A stretch of 51,042 bases of DNA from Candidatus Peribacteraceae bacterium (GCA_028703445.1 JAQVMW010000011.1:1-51042), one strand, 5' to 3'. Positions 10,707-19,241 are shown, counted from the first letter of the stretch. The notes: generated from the sequence alone by a model not told the origin. Made by a program: numbers and translations.

Positions 10707-10800
10707 AAATTGAGAATGTAGAATGCAGAATGTAGAATTTTGCGTGTTTCTTGCTGTTTTTCATTCGTCATTCTTCATTTTCCATTATTCTACATTCGCT
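10707..10800. repeat. 7-base-period word tract upstream of glyS
   Basis: Left part: AGAATGT/AGAATGC words in register. Right part: CATTCGT, CATTCTT, CATTTTC and similar words, the inverse of the left. It ends 2 bases before the glyS start codon. Confidence 0.75.
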
Positions 10801-10801
10801 C

Positions 10802-12199
10802 ATGCCAGCCACCTCCCTCGATCAACTCGTTTCCCTCTGCAAACGACGCGGATTCATCTTCCCGGGATCCGAAATTTATGGAGGACTGGCGAACACATGG
10901 GATTACGGGCCGCTCGGCGTTGAACTCAAGAATCGTGTGAAGCAGGAGTGGTGGAAAACATTCGTGCACAAGAGAGCGGATATGGTGGGGATGGACGCGT
11001 CGATCCTGATGAACCCGAAAGTGTGGGAGGCCAGCGGACACGTGGGGAACTTCAACGATCCCCTGGTGGATTGCAAGAACTGCAAAGAGCGTTTTCGCGG
11101 CGACAAACTGCTCGAGGAGAAACTGGGCGTGGCGGCCGCGGCTGTTCTGAAACTCGATCAAGTGCAGCCCATGCTCGTCGCCGAGAAGATCCCCTGCCCC
11201 GCCTGCGGAAAAGTGGCATGGACGGAAGCCAAGAAATTCAACCTCATGTTCAAGACGCAGCAAGGCGTGATCGAAGGGGAAGGCAACGACATCTACCTCC
11301 GCCCCGAGACCGCGCAGGGCATCTTCGTGAACTTCAAGAACATCGTGAACACCATGCGGCCGCGGCTTCCGTTCGGCATCGCGCAGATCGGCAAGGCATT
11401 CAGGAACGAGATCACCCCCGGCAACTTCACCTTCCGCACGCGGGAATTCGAACAGATGGAAATTGAATATTTTGTGGAACCGGGTGAAGAAAAGAACGTT
11501 TTCGACGAGTGGAAAGAGGCCGTCTGGAATTGGTACACGGGACTTGGCATCGGGAAGAAGAGCCTTCGTGTACGCGAGCACGACAAAAAGGAGCTCAGCC
11601 ACTACAGCTCCCGCACGGTCGACATCGAGTACCAGTTCCCGTGGGGATTCGGCGAGCTCTTCGGTCTCGCCAATCGCGGAGACTTTGACCTGAAACAGCA
11701 CGAGAAATTCAGCGGCGAGGATCTGACGTACACCGATCCCGATGATCCGACCAAAAAGTTCCTGCCGCACGTCATCGAGCCCAGTTTCGGCTGCGATCGC
11801 ACCGTCCTCACATTCCTGCTCGAGGCGTACACAGAGGAGAAACTGGAAAACGGCGACACGCGCGTCGTCATGAAGTTTGATCCGCGCCTGGCGCCGGTCG
11901 ATATCGCCATTCTGCCGCTCAGTAAGAAGGAACACCTGATCGCCAAAGCACAAGAGCTGTACAAAAAAGTTACTCAGGAAACGGATCTTGTGGTGGATTT
12001 CGATGTGACGGGATCCATCGGCAAGCGCTACCGCCGGCAGGACGAGATCGGCACGCCCAAGTGCATCACGGTTGATTTCGGCACGCTCGGGGAGGACGAG
12101 AAGCAAGGCACGAAAGACACTGTGACCATTCGCGACCGCGACAGCCTGAAGCAGGAACGGCTTACGATTGGGGAGCTCGTCCAAAAACTACGCGGCTGA
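10802..12199 (+). CDS. glyS: Glycyl-tRNA synthetase, single-chain type
   Basis: Charges tRNA-Gly; this is the dimeric alpha2 type (GlyQS) found in Firmicutes, archaea and CPR, not the alpha2beta2 type. GGLANTWDYGPLGVELK is the family start. A zinc-like pair CKNC / CPAC lies around residues 80-140. YLRPETAQGIFVNF and FRNEITPGNFTFRTREFEQME are the class II motif 2 region, and VIEPSFGCDRTVL is motif 3. An anticodon-binding domain closes the protein. ATG 10802 follows the iterated-word tract directly and has no ribosome site. The end overlaps the convergent DsbB-like gene by 12 bases. Confidence 0.96.
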   Translation: MPATSLDQLVSLCKRRGFIFPGSEIYGGLANTWDYGPLGVELKNRVKQEWWKTFVHKRADMVGMDASILMNPKVWEASGHVGNFNDPLVDCKNCKERFRGDKLLEEKLGVAAAAVLKLDQVQPMLVAEKIPCPACGKVAWTEAKKFNLMFKTQQGVIEGEGNDIYLRPETAQGIFVNFKNIVNTMRPRLPFGIAQIGKAFRNEITPGNFTFRTREFEQMEIEYFVEPGEEKNVFDEWKEAVWNWYTGLGIGKKSLRVREHDKKELSHYSSRTVDIEYQFPWGFGELFGLANRGDFDLKQHEKFSGEDLTYTDPDDPTKKFLPHVIEPSFGCDRTVLTFLLEAYTEEKLENGDTRVVMKFDPRLAPVDIAILPLSKKEHLIAKAQELYKKVTQETDLVVDFDVTGSIGKRYRRQDEIGTPKCITVDFGTLGEDEKQGTKDTVTIRDRDSLKQERLTIGELVQKLRG

Positions 12200-12745
12200 C
12201 CGGCGCATCTGTCGCACCGCAAGGAGCGCATTCAGCGCGAATGCCGTCAGCGCCATCATCGGAATCGTGATATATCCCAGCCTGAAGATCTGCGTGTCAA
12301 AGCAATTCGTCGTGAGATCGCTGCACGTTACGGCAAGCGAAGGGAAAAGGATCGCACTGATCTGTCCTGCGTACTGATGAATGGAGAAGATCATGCCGAT
12401 CAGACAGAGCGTGAGGATGTACCGGGCGATCCGACGATCTTTGGAGAGAAATGCGACGAAGAGCAACGGCACCTGCGGGTACATGAAAATCCGCTGGAAC
12501 CAGCAGTCCTTGCAGGGCGTCCATTTGGCCACTTCAGAGAAATACAGACTGCCGGATGTTGCGATGAGTGCAATGAGAAAGAGCAACGAGAGCCCGTGGT
12601 GATCCAGCAAGGCCACGAACCGGCAGGGACGCTTCTTCCTGCCCGTGACCTCCGCAAGGATGGCCAGAAGCAGAAACGCTGCCGCACCGTCGCCGATGAG
12701 CGTTGCGTAGGAGAGCAGGGTGACGACGGTGTCGGTGGAAAACAT
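12188..12745 (-). CDS. DsbB/BdbC-like disulfide bond formation protein
   Basis: An inner-membrane quinone-linked thiol oxidase, 185 residues from ATG 12745, with four or five hydrophobic helices. The first redox pair is in TPCKDCWFQRIFMYPQ, almost exactly the DsbB CxxC-WyQR motif. The second pair is C...TTNC in the second outer loop. It would reoxidise a DsbA-like partner, and Cys-containing exported proteins occur in this window. The longer frame to 12922 runs into repeat DNA and is not supported. The 3' end overlaps glyS by 12 bases on the opposite strand. Confidence 0.88.
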   Translation of the reverse strand: MFSTDTVVTLLSYATLIGDGAAAFLLLAILAEVTGRKKRPCRFVALLDHHGLSLLFLIALIATSGSLYFSEVAKWTPCKDCWFQRIFMYPQVPLLFVAFLSKDRRIARYILTLCLIGMIFSIHQYAGQISAILFPSLAVTCSDLTTNCFDTQIFRLGYITIPMMALTAFALNALLAVRQMRRSAA

Positions 12746-12794
12746 GGGAAAAGGGGCAAGGAGGAATCTTACGGCAAAATCGCCGTGAAAAGGA

Positions 12795-12823
12795 TTGCCG
12801 GGCATCCGGGACTTCTGTATAAA
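12795..12823 (+). promoter_or_regulatory. Promoter of the rpsB-tsf unit
   Basis: TTGCCG (12795-12800), 17-base spacer, TATAAA (12818-12823). It implies a leader of about 240 bases before rpsB, long for this genome and holding the inverted repeats at 12872-12978. Confidence 0.55.
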
Positions 12824-12871
12824 TGTCACGCACTTTTGACCGATCGTCGCGGTCCTGGTCCCGAAGGGACC

Positions 12872-12978
12872 ACCCTGAGTGAGCCCCGCGCATGCGGAGC
12901 GAATCGAAGGGTGTCGCCCCAATGGAACTCCTCCGCACCAGACGAAGTGACGTCAAAGCCCTTCGACCCGCTCAGGGC
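12872..12978. repeat. CCCTGAG/TCGAAGGG inverted repeats in the rpsB leader
   Basis: A larger palindrome (ACCCTGAGTGAGC ... GAATCGAAGGGT, 12872-12912) is followed by a compact inverse copy (CCCTTCGACCCGCTCAGGG, 12959-12977). A single related fragment (cttcgtctccgctcagg) lies at about 44962-44979. It is an interspersed element type, or a structured leader. Confidence 0.6.
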
Positions 12979-13035
12979 AGGGGAAGCCAAGGATCGTATC
13001 ACCGACTGCATTCCTGAACCTCACCTGAGGTCCGA

Positions 13036-13069
13036 ATCCCCCTACCCCCTATCCCCTACCCCCTATCGC
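13036..13069 (+). repeat. CCCCTAC/CCCCTAT heptamer run before rpsB
   Basis: Four or so 7-base words end 3 bases before the start codon. A similar CCCCTA/CCCTAAC run precedes tsf at 13820-13848. Confidence 0.8.
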
Positions 13070-13804
13070 ATGTCTCTCCCGACGGAAAAAGAACTGCTTT
13101 TAGCCGCCTGCCACATCGGCCACCCCAAGAATAAGTGGCATCCCAAGATGGCGCCGTACCTTTACGGCGTGCGCAAGGGCATCCACATCTTCGATCTCAC
13201 GCAGACCAGGGCTCATTTGGAACACGTGGTAGAGCAGATGAAGAAACTGCAGGCAGAAGGCAAGATCATTCTCTTCGCCTCGACAAAGCAGCAAAGCATC
13301 CCCCTGATTGAAGAAATCGGCGAGACGCTGCACCAGCCCACAGTGACCAAGAAATGGATCCCTGGCCTGCTCACGAACTGGACCACCATGAAGCGCCGCA
13401 TCAAGTACTTCCTCGAACTCAAGGAGTCCTTCCGCTCCGGTGAAATCGAGAAATACACCAAGAAGGAGCAGACGATGCTCCGCAAGAAGATGGCCAAGCT
13501 CGAGATGGCCCTCGGAGGTGTTTCAGGCATGACGCGCGTCCCCGATGCGCTTTTCGTGATCGACGCCCTGCGCGATCGCGTGGCGGTGCTCGAGGCGAAT
13601 GTGCTCAAGATTCCGGTGTACGGCATCTGCGACAGCAACGTGGATCCCCTGCTCTTTAGGGAATTCATCCCGGCCAACGATGACGCCGTGAAGTCCATCG
13701 GCCTCGTCCTCGCAACCGTTCGCGACGCTCTCGGAAGTCCTTCGAAAGAACGCGTGCCCGAGCAGAGAGAAGGAAGAGAAAGCGTCATCGGCGTGAAGTC
13801 CTGA
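13070..13804 (+). CDS. rpsB: Small ribosomal subunit protein uS2
   Basis: An essential 30S protein, 244 residues. Typical features: LLLAACHIGHPKNKWHPKMAPYLYG near the start (the GxHfGH-type region), HIFDLTQTRAHL, FASTKQQ, WIPGLLTNW and PDALFVIDALRD, then PVYGICDSNVDPL. The frame stays open upstream to 12377, but homology begins at ATG 13070, directly after a run of 7-base CCCCTAC/CCCCTAT words and with no ribosome site. It is followed by tsf 45 bases on, the usual rpsB-tsf order. Confidence 0.96.
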   Translation: MSLPTEKELLLAACHIGHPKNKWHPKMAPYLYGVRKGIHIFDLTQTRAHLEHVVEQMKKLQAEGKIILFASTKQQSIPLIEEIGETLHQPTVTKKWIPGLLTNWTTMKRRIKYFLELKESFRSGEIEKYTKKEQTMLRKKMAKLEMALGGVSGMTRVPDALFVIDALRDRVAVLEANVLKIPVYGICDSNVDPLLFREFIPANDDAVKSIGLVLATVRDALGSPSKERVPEQREGRESVIGVKS

Positions 13805-13849
13805 GTCTTCAGTGCGAACCCCTACCCCCTAACCCTACCCCCTTATCCT

Positions 13850-14629
13850 ATGTCGTCCCCCGTCTCCGCCTCCGCAGTTGCCTCGCTTCGCCAGCGCACC
13901 GGCGTTTCCATGATGGAATGCAAGAAGGCGCTCGATGAAGCGCAGGGCAACGAAGACAAGGCCATCGAAATTCTCCGTAAGCGCGGCATCGCGCAGGTTG
14001 CCAAAAAGGCGGCGCGCGACCAGTTTGAGGGCTTAGTCTTCCTCGCGCAGAAAGCAGACAAGGCCGCGCTGGTTCTGCTGAAGTGCGAAACGGATTTCGT
14101 GGCGCGGGACGAGAACTTCCGCAAAGCAGGAGCCGCGTTTGCCGAGACTCTTCTCGAAAAAGGTGACACCGGCCTGAAATCTCTGGCAGAGAAGATGATG
14201 CCGGAGCTCGTACAGAAACTCGGCGAGAATATCTCGCTCGGGGATTCCCATCTCGTCACGGGAGGAACCCTCGGCACCTACCTGCACACGAACAGCAAGA
14301 TCGGCGTCGCCATCACGCTGGAGGGTGGAACAGCCGAGAGCGCCCGTGACGTCGCCATGCACGCCGCCGCCATGAATCCGACGGTCACGCGTCCAGAGGA
14401 AATGGCGAATGAGAAAGTGGAAAAGGAGAAGGAGATCTGGCGCGAGCAGCTCAAGAAAGAAGGCAAACCCGAGGCCATGTTCGACAAGATCATGATCGGC
14501 AAGGAAAAGAAATTCCGGGAGGAGAACGCCCTCTTGAAGCAATCGTTCGTGAAGGATCCGACGAAGACCGTGGAGCAGTTCCTGGGAACGGCGAAAGTGA
14601 CCGCTTACGTTCGGCTGGCAGTTGGATGA
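13850..14629 (+). CDS. tsf: Translation elongation factor Ts
   Basis: The guanine nucleotide exchange factor for EF-Tu. Of 259 residues, the N-terminal UBA-like domain contains LRQRTGVSMMECKKALDEAQGNEDKAIEILRKRG. LKCETDFVARDENF is the EF-Tu contact motif (TDFVA). Also seen are MHAAAMNP and the C-terminal KDPTKTVEQFL. It forms an operon with rpsB. The region before the start codon is the pyrimidine-rich heptamer run, without a ribosome site. Confidence 0.96.
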   Translation: MSSPVSASAVASLRQRTGVSMMECKKALDEAQGNEDKAIEILRKRGIAQVAKKAARDQFEGLVFLAQKADKAALVLLKCETDFVARDENFRKAGAAFAETLLEKGDTGLKSLAEKMMPELVQKLGENISLGDSHLVTGGTLGTYLHTNSKIGVAITLEGGTAESARDVAMHAAAMNPTVTRPEEMANEKVEKEKEIWREQLKKEGKPEAMFDKIMIGKEKKFREENALLKQSFVKDPTKTVEQFLGTAKVTAYVRLAVG

Positions 14630-14634
14630 TGAAA

Positions 14635-14700
14635 TAGGAGGTCTAGGGAATAGGGAGTAGATTTTAGCATCTTGAATGCTCCTACCCCCTACGCCCTCTC
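14635..14700. repeat. Inverted heptamer words after tsf
   Basis: tagggaatagggagtag on the left and ctcctaccccctacgccct on the right are inverse to each other around a short AT-rich loop. This may serve as the 3' hairpin of the rpsB-tsf transcript. Confidence 0.55.
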
Positions 14701-14743
14701 CTGAGGGCAAAAATTGTACCTACACAAACATGGGAGAAAGGCC

Positions 14744-14749
14744 TATAAT
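14744..14749 (+). promoter_or_regulatory. -10 box (TATAAT) for the receiver gene
   Basis: A perfect TATAAT ends 8 bases before the ATG, so transcription would start at or next to the start codon. The -35 at 17 bases (TACACA, 14721-14726) is weak. Confidence 0.6.
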
Positions 14750-14757
14750 GGAAAGTG

Positions 14758-15129
14758 ATGTCTCCACTCAGCATTCTCATCGCCGAAGATGATGCAGTTC
14801 TCCGCGAGGTTTACGTGAAGAAGTTCTCCATCGCCGGATTTAAGATTCGCGCAGTGCAGGATGGTCAGGAGGCGATCCAGGAGATTGAAAAAGAGAAGCC
14901 CGATATCGTCATCCTGGATCTCAACATGCCCGTGTTGGACGGGTTTGCGGTTCTGGAGCGCTTCCCGCGTGCCCAGCGCACATTCCCGATCATCGTTCTC
15001 AGTAATTTCGGTGACACGAAGAATAAGGAACGCGGCATGCGCTTGGAAGCTGATGATTTCTTCATCAAGAGCGAGATGACGATCAAGACGCTCATGGAGA
15101 AAGTCTCCACACTCCTCAGGGCGAAATAG
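14758..15129 (+). CDS. Stand-alone response regulator receiver domain
   Basis: A CheY-type single-domain protein of 123 residues. The acidic pocket is in LIAEDDAVLRE, the phospho-acceptor Asp in VILDLNMPVLDGF, the switch Ser in IIVLSNFGD, and the conserved Lys in FFIKSE. No output domain is present, so it probably acts by protein contact. ATG 14758 or the GTG just before it may be used, and the -10 box 8 bases upstream implies a leaderless mRNA. It precedes the conjugation-type ATPase on the same strand but is separated by a repeat tract and its own promoter. No histidine kinase is seen nearby. Confidence 0.92.
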   Translation: MSPLSILIAEDDAVLREVYVKKFSIAGFKIRAVQDGQEAIQEIEKEKPDIVILDLNMPVLDGFAVLERFPRAQRTFPIIVLSNFGDTKNKERGMRLEADDFFIKSEMTIKTLMEKVSTLLRAK

Positions 15130-15138
15130 GTGTGGCAG

Positions 15139-15232
15139 GAATGAGACTGTAGATGTTGAAGAAGTCGCAAAGGTGAGAGAGGTTTTTTTAATACCCTCTC
15201 AGGCTTTCCTCACCTCTACGACCTCTACAACC
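15139..15232. repeat. 9-base-period tract, self-complementary
   Basis: Purine-rich words (tagatgttg, aagaagtcg, caaaggtga, gagagg), a T run, then the pyrimidine-rich inverse (cctctacga, cctctacaa). It may also act as a terminator because of the T7 after gagagg. Confidence 0.65.
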
Positions 15233-15290
15233 CCGAACAATCCCTCCCTCGGAAGGCAAATTCGTGATAAAATGGTAAGATACGTCAGAA

Positions 15291-17771
15291 ATGGATCTTC
15301 TCTACGCCCTCCTCGGCATTCTCCTTTGCGTCGCAGCCATCCTCGCGACGCTCTGGTTCCTGCGTTCTCTGCAGGATCGCAAGCGCGAGCAGGGCATGGT
15401 ATTCCTCCAGCTCTTAGTCCCAAAGAAGGAAAGCAAAGAAGATAAGGAAAAGGAGTCGGAAAAGTACTCCTCGGGGCAGGATTTCAAGGAGGTCGTGGGC
15501 GTGATGGATCATCTCTTTCAGTCGCTCTACGCCCTGTACAACAGCAAGCCCGACCGCCACTGGCGTGGTCAGACCCTCTTCTCGGTGGAGTACGCGGCGC
15601 TCGGCGGCGAGATCCTTTTCTTCATCGTCTGTCCGCGCGAAACGGTCCACCTGATCGAGAAGCAAGTCACCTCCTTCTACCCCGATACCATCATCGACGA
15701 GGTGGAGGACTACAACATCTTCACGGATCAGTCCGTCGTCGCCGCTCAAATTCTCTTGCCGAAAAAACACTATTCGTTCCCCTTCCGGATGTACCAGGAG
15801 CAGAAGAGCGATCCTCTCAACACCATCACGAATGCCTTCTCCAAGCTGGAATCTGGCGAAGGGGCGTCCGTGCAGTTCGTGCTGAAACCGGCCGCTCCGG
15901 GGTGGCAGAAGAAGCTTCAGAAAGCCGCCGTGAAGATGATCAATCCCAAGAAGCACCAGGCCAACTGGTGGAACCCCATCACCTGGATCGGGGCGATCTT
16001 TTCGATTCTCACATCGAGCGAAGCCACGCTGGACATCAAGTCAGAAGCGGAATCGACAGGCAACCGCGTCACGCAGATTCAGGAGGAGCACAGCAAGATG
16101 CTCGACGAGAAGGCTACCAATCCGGGATTCGACTGCGTCATCCGACTCATCGGCTCCTCACAAACCGCCGCCAAGGCGCAACGCGTGCTGGATGGCATTC
16201 GGGCGGCGTTCGCGCAGTTTGACACGATCCGCGGCAACAGTTTTCACACCCCTCTCTACATGAATCAGGATGCCATTGTCCGCGCCTTTGTGCGACGCTC
16301 CCCCTATCACGGATTCCTGCGCTGGCTCGCAACACCGCGCATGATCGCAGGAACGGCCGAGCTCGCGAGCTTCTTCCATCTGCCGAACACCAAGTACAAT
16401 AAAGTCGAAACAATCAAGTGGCAGAACTTCAAGATTGCGCCCGCCCCCAAAGACATTCCGGAAGAGGGCGTCTACCTCGGACTCAACAGTTACCGCGGTG
16501 AGAAGCGCAAAATCCACATCAAGAACGAAGACCGTTTCCGCCACTTCTACATCATCGGACAGACGGGTACGGGCAAATCCTCGATTCTCCAGATCATGGC
16601 GCGCCAGGACCTGCACGCCGGTAATGGCCTGTGCGTGATCGATCCGCACGGATCGCTGATCGAAGACCTGCTCCCCTACATTCCGCGCGAACGGGCGGAC
16701 GACGTAATCTACTTCAACCCGGCCGATACCGAGCGTCCGATGGGCTTAAACCTGCTCGAGGGCAAGACGCAGGAGGAGAGAGATCTCATTGCCCTCGATG
16801 CGATGAACATGATGGTGAAAATGTTCGGCAACGAAGTCTTCGGCCCGCGCATTCAGGACTACTTCCGCAACGGCTGCCTCACCCTGATGGAGGACGAAGA
16901 GGAAGGTGGGGCCATCACCGACCTCGTGAAACTCTTCACGGACGAGGAGTGGCAGAAGTACAAGGTCACGAAGGTGAAGAACCCCATCGTGCGCTCCTTC
17001 TGGGAGAAGCAGATGGCCATGACAGGACAACGCGAGAAGCAGGAGATGATCCCCTATTTCGCCGCCAAGTTCGGCCAGTTCTACACGAATACACTCATGC
17101 GCAACATCGTGGGCCAGACGAAGAGCGCCTTCGACATCGCGGACGTGATGGATAACGGCAAAATCCTGCTGGCGAACCTCAGTAAGGGCTTGGTTGGCGA
17201 CATCAACGCACAGCTCCTCGGCATGATCTTCGTGAGCAAGATGCAGGTGGCCGCCATGCGTCGGCAGCGCGAGGATGCCCAGAAGCGCAAGGATTTCTTC
17301 CTGTACATCGACGAATTCCAGAACTTCGTGACGGAATCCATCGAATCCATTCTCTCCGAGGCGCGCAAGTACCGCCTCGGCCTCATCCTCGCACACCAGT
17401 ACATCGACCAATTGGAGAAGGAGAACAAGCTCTCGGGCAACGTGAGCCTGAAGGGAGCAATCTTCGGCAATATCGGCACCATGATGTTCTACAAGATCGG
17501 CCCGCAGGACGCCGAGGTCTGCGCGAAGGAAATGGCACCCGTCTTCTCGGAACAAGATCTCGTCAACATGGATGCCTTTAAGGGATCCATGAAGCTCTGC
17601 ATCGATGGCAAGCCCTCCCGCCCCTTCACGATCGAGGTCCCGCGACCATGGCTCGATACGACGTACACGAAAGACGCTCAGGCCGCCGAGGCCTTTAAGC
17701 AGCTTTCGCGCCTGACCTACGGCAGACAGAAAGATTTCGTCAACAGAGAGATTTTGAGGCGGATCGGATAA
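15291..17771 (+). CDS. TraD/VirD4-like membrane-anchored ATPase (type IV secretion/conjugation type)
   Basis: An 826-residue FtsK/HerA-class motor. A membrane helix (residues about 4-24) is followed by a charged linker and a conserved middle domain. The ATPase has Walker A GQTGTGKSS at about residue 422 and Walker B FFLYIDEFQNF at about 670, with SEARKYRLGLILAHQYIDQL typical of conjugative coupling proteins. A TraD-like C-terminal part follows. Proteins of this class are common in CPR genomes, often without a full conjugation system, and may serve DNA uptake or type IV pilus-like machinery. No relaxase or other transfer genes are seen nearby. TAAGAT (15276-15281) lies 9 bases before the ATG. 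Confidence 0.9.
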   Translation: MDLLYALLGILLCVAAILATLWFLRSLQDRKREQGMVFLQLLVPKKESKEDKEKESEKYSSGQDFKEVVGVMDHLFQSLYALYNSKPDRHWRGQTLFSVEYAALGGEILFFIVCPRETVHLIEKQVTSFYPDTIIDEVEDYNIFTDQSVVAAQILLPKKHYSFPFRMYQEQKSDPLNTITNAFSKLESGEGASVQFVLKPAAPGWQKKLQKAAVKMINPKKHQANWWNPITWIGAIFSILTSSEATLDIKSEAESTGNRVTQIQEEHSKMLDEKATNPGFDCVIRLIGSSQTAAKAQRVLDGIRAAFAQFDTIRGNSFHTPLYMNQDAIVRAFVRRSPYHGFLRWLATPRMIAGTAELASFFHLPNTKYNKVETIKWQNFKIAPAPKDIPEEGVYLGLNSYRGEKRKIHIKNEDRFRHFYIIGQTGTGKSSILQIMARQDLHAGNGLCVIDPHGSLIEDLLPYIPRERADDVIYFNPADTERPMGLNLLEGKTQEERDLIALDAMNMMVKMFGNEVFGPRIQDYFRNGCLTLMEDEEEGGAITDLVKLFTDEEWQKYKVTKVKNPIVRSFWEKQMAMTGQREKQEMIPYFAAKFGQFYTNTLMRNIVGQTKSAFDIADVMDNGKILLANLSKGLVGDINAQLLGMIFVSKMQVAAMRRQREDAQKRKDFFLYIDEFQNFVTESIESILSEARKYRLGLILAHQYIDQLEKENKLSGNVSLKGAIFGNIGTMMFYKIGPQDAEVCAKEMAPVFSEQDLVNMDAFKGSMKLCIDGKPSRPFTIEVPRPWLDTTYTKDAQAAEAFKQLSRLTYGRQKDFVNREILRRIG

Positions 17772-17779
17772 GAGAGGAA

Positions 17780-17880
17780 CGACGAAGGCAAAGAGTACAA
17801 GGCATACAAAGAAGACAATGAATTCATTTTGAGAGAGTGTGGAGAAATTTTCCTTGTACTCCTTGCCTTCCTTGTAATCA
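17780..17880. repeat. 9-base-period tract downstream of the ATPase gene
   Basis: Left: gaaggcaaagagtacaagg-type purine words. Right: ccttgtact, ccttgcctt, ccttgtaat. The right half is the inverse of the left, with about 40 bases between them. Confidence 0.7.
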
Positions 17881-17924
17881 TTTTATCTTAGATATTTCCC
17901 ATCTATTTGCCATTTCATGGCATT

Positions 17925-17952
17925 TTGATTAATATTTGAAATATGTTATAAT
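17925..17952 (+). promoter_or_regulatory. Promoter of the small-protein trio
   Basis: TTGATT (17925-17930), 16-base spacer, TATAAT (17947-17952), in AT-rich DNA. The start site would be about 30 bases before the first gene. Confidence 0.7.
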
Positions 17953-17988
17953 GTTCATGTCACATCCACATCCTTTCCCCTCCTCTCT

Positions 17989-18372
17989 ATGGTGTACAGC
18001 AGAAATCTTGTCGTCGTTGCGCTCTGCGGTGTGCTCATCGGGGCACTCGCCAGCATCGGAACGATGCAGTATGCGCAAGTCATCGCCTATAGCGGCGTGA
18101 ATCCGAATACCGCACAGACGGAACCCGGCATCGAAAAACAGGTCAAGAGCTGCGTTAATCCGCGCAGCATTATGCAGAATCTGTTCAGCGGCCTCAGTAA
18201 GCAGCGGCCGTGCCCGACCGTAAGTGGACAAGAGACACAGGACACGGAAGAAATGCATGGCGCACCGACCGTTGTCGAACCGATCAATGAGGATTGTGCC
18301 AAGACTGCCAATGCCCGTCGCCGCGCAGCCTGCAACGCAGGAACACGTCTCACGAATGAGACGAACCGATAA
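17989..18372 (+). CDS. Small membrane-anchored protein, paralog 1
   Basis: A 127-residue protein of unknown function. One N-terminal hydrophobic helix (NLVVVALCGVLIGALASIG) is followed by MQYAQVIAYSGVNPN, a low-complexity middle and a conserved tail with CAKTANARRRAACNAGT and NET. The helix, the YA-V-A--G--PN motif and the tail recur in the next gene and partly in the third. The likely topology is one membrane anchor with the Cys-containing domain outside. No known family is recognised. A good promoter lies upstream and a terminator follows the third gene, so the three are one operon. Confidence 0.8.
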   Translation: MVYSRNLVVVALCGVLIGALASIGTMQYAQVIAYSGVNPNTAQTEPGIEKQVKSCVNPRSIMQNLFSGLSKQRPCPTVSGQETQDTEEMHGAPTVVEPINEDCAKTANARRRAACNAGTRLTNETNR

Positions 18373-18411
18373 TTGCCGTTCTTTCCTTTTTTACTTCCTT
18401 CCTACCCCCCA

Positions 18412-18756
18412 ATGGCAAATCGAAGAAATCTCCTCGTCATCGCACTCGCGAGCGTCCTCGTCGGGATGGTCGCCGGAGTCGGCGTCCTCCAGTACGCCGA
18501 GGTCGTCGCCTTCGGCGGCGCAGATCCGAACGTCGCCAATGAGAGTGTCCTCAACTCGCGAACTTCTCGCGTCCGAATACACAGCTTCTGGAACATCCTG
18601 AGACGGACTCCCGTCGAACGAGCCGATTCTGAGGATCAGAATTACGGAGCCGCTCCGAATCTCCCCGAGGCTCAACCAGGCTGCGAGGGCCTCACCGGTC
18701 AACGCCTCACGAAATGCAATGCCGGGACCAAAGTCATGAACGAAACGGCCCGCTAA
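18412..18756 (+). CDS. Small membrane-anchored protein, paralog 2
   Basis: A 114-residue protein with the same plan as the preceding one: RRNLLVIALASVLVGMVAG, LQYAEVVAFGGADPN, and a tail with CEGLTGQRLTKCNAGTKVMNETAR. The start ATGGCAAAT follows a pyrimidine-rich stretch very like the one before the third gene, supporting tandem duplication of gene plus leader. The 40-base gap and shared strand indicate one operon. Function unknown; the two conserved tail Cys suggest a disulfide. Confidence 0.8.
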   Translation: MANRRNLLVIALASVLVGMVAGVGVLQYAEVVAFGGADPNVANESVLNSRTSRVRIHSFWNILRRTPVERADSEDQNYGAAPNLPEAQPGCEGLTGQRLTKCNAGTKVMNETAR

Positions 18757-18797
18757 GTTCGCTGTTCTTTCTTTTTACTTCTTTTATCTCCCACAAT

Positions 18798-19184
18798 ATG
18801 GCAAATAACAAAAATACACGTCTCGCCGTTCTCGTCGGCCTGCTCGCCGGTGTGCTCATGGGCGCCGGTGCAGTGCACTACGCGGAAATGACCGCCGACC
18901 TGCTCATCGCGCGGACAGACTTCAACTACCGTAGCGCGCGATACAACGAGACCCTCAGTAATGAGGGCATCAGCCGCGGCACCGGCCTGACAGGTGCCCG
19001 CCGTCTCGATTGGAGAACCGATGAAACGCGCACCGAGAAAGTTCCCGCCACCGTATTGCATGGTGCAGCCATCGAGAAGCTGCGCTACTGCGCTGGCCAG
19101 AGCACTGTCCGCCGGTCCCAGTGCATCATCAACGCGGCCAACCAAATCCTGGAGGATGAGGCTAAAGCCGAAGTCACAGAGTAG
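18798..19184 (+). CDS. Small membrane-anchored protein, paralog 3
   Basis: A 128-residue protein and the most divergent of the three. The N-terminal helix (LAVLVGLLAGVLMGAGAVHYAEM) aligns with the others, the middle is different, and the tail keeps two Cys (CAGQSTVRRSQC) but lacks the NET motif and ends in an acidic stretch. Same start context (ATGGCAAAT) as paralog 2. Function unknown. A terminator follows 22 bases after the stop. Confidence 0.8.
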   Translation: MANNKNTRLAVLVGLLAGVLMGAGAVHYAEMTADLLIARTDFNYRSARYNETLSNEGISRGTGLTGARRLDWRTDETRTEKVPATVLHGAAIEKLRYCAGQSTVRRSQCIINAANQILEDEAKAEVTE

Positions 19185-19206
19185 TCATTCACAGAAGCAA
19201 CACTCG

Positions 19207-19240
19207 AAAGAGCGGGTAGAAGTACTCGCTCTTTTTTTTG
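19207..19240 (+). terminator. Rho-independent terminator of the trio operon
   Basis: AAAGAGCGgGTA pairs with TACtCGCTCTTT around a short loop, and is followed by a run of eight or so T. Confidence 0.85.
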
Positions 19241-19241
19241 A

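Noticed and set aside
12377-13069. N-terminal extension of rpsB
   Set aside because: The frame is open but runs through the DsbB-like gene on the other strand and through repeats; uS2 homology starts at 13070.
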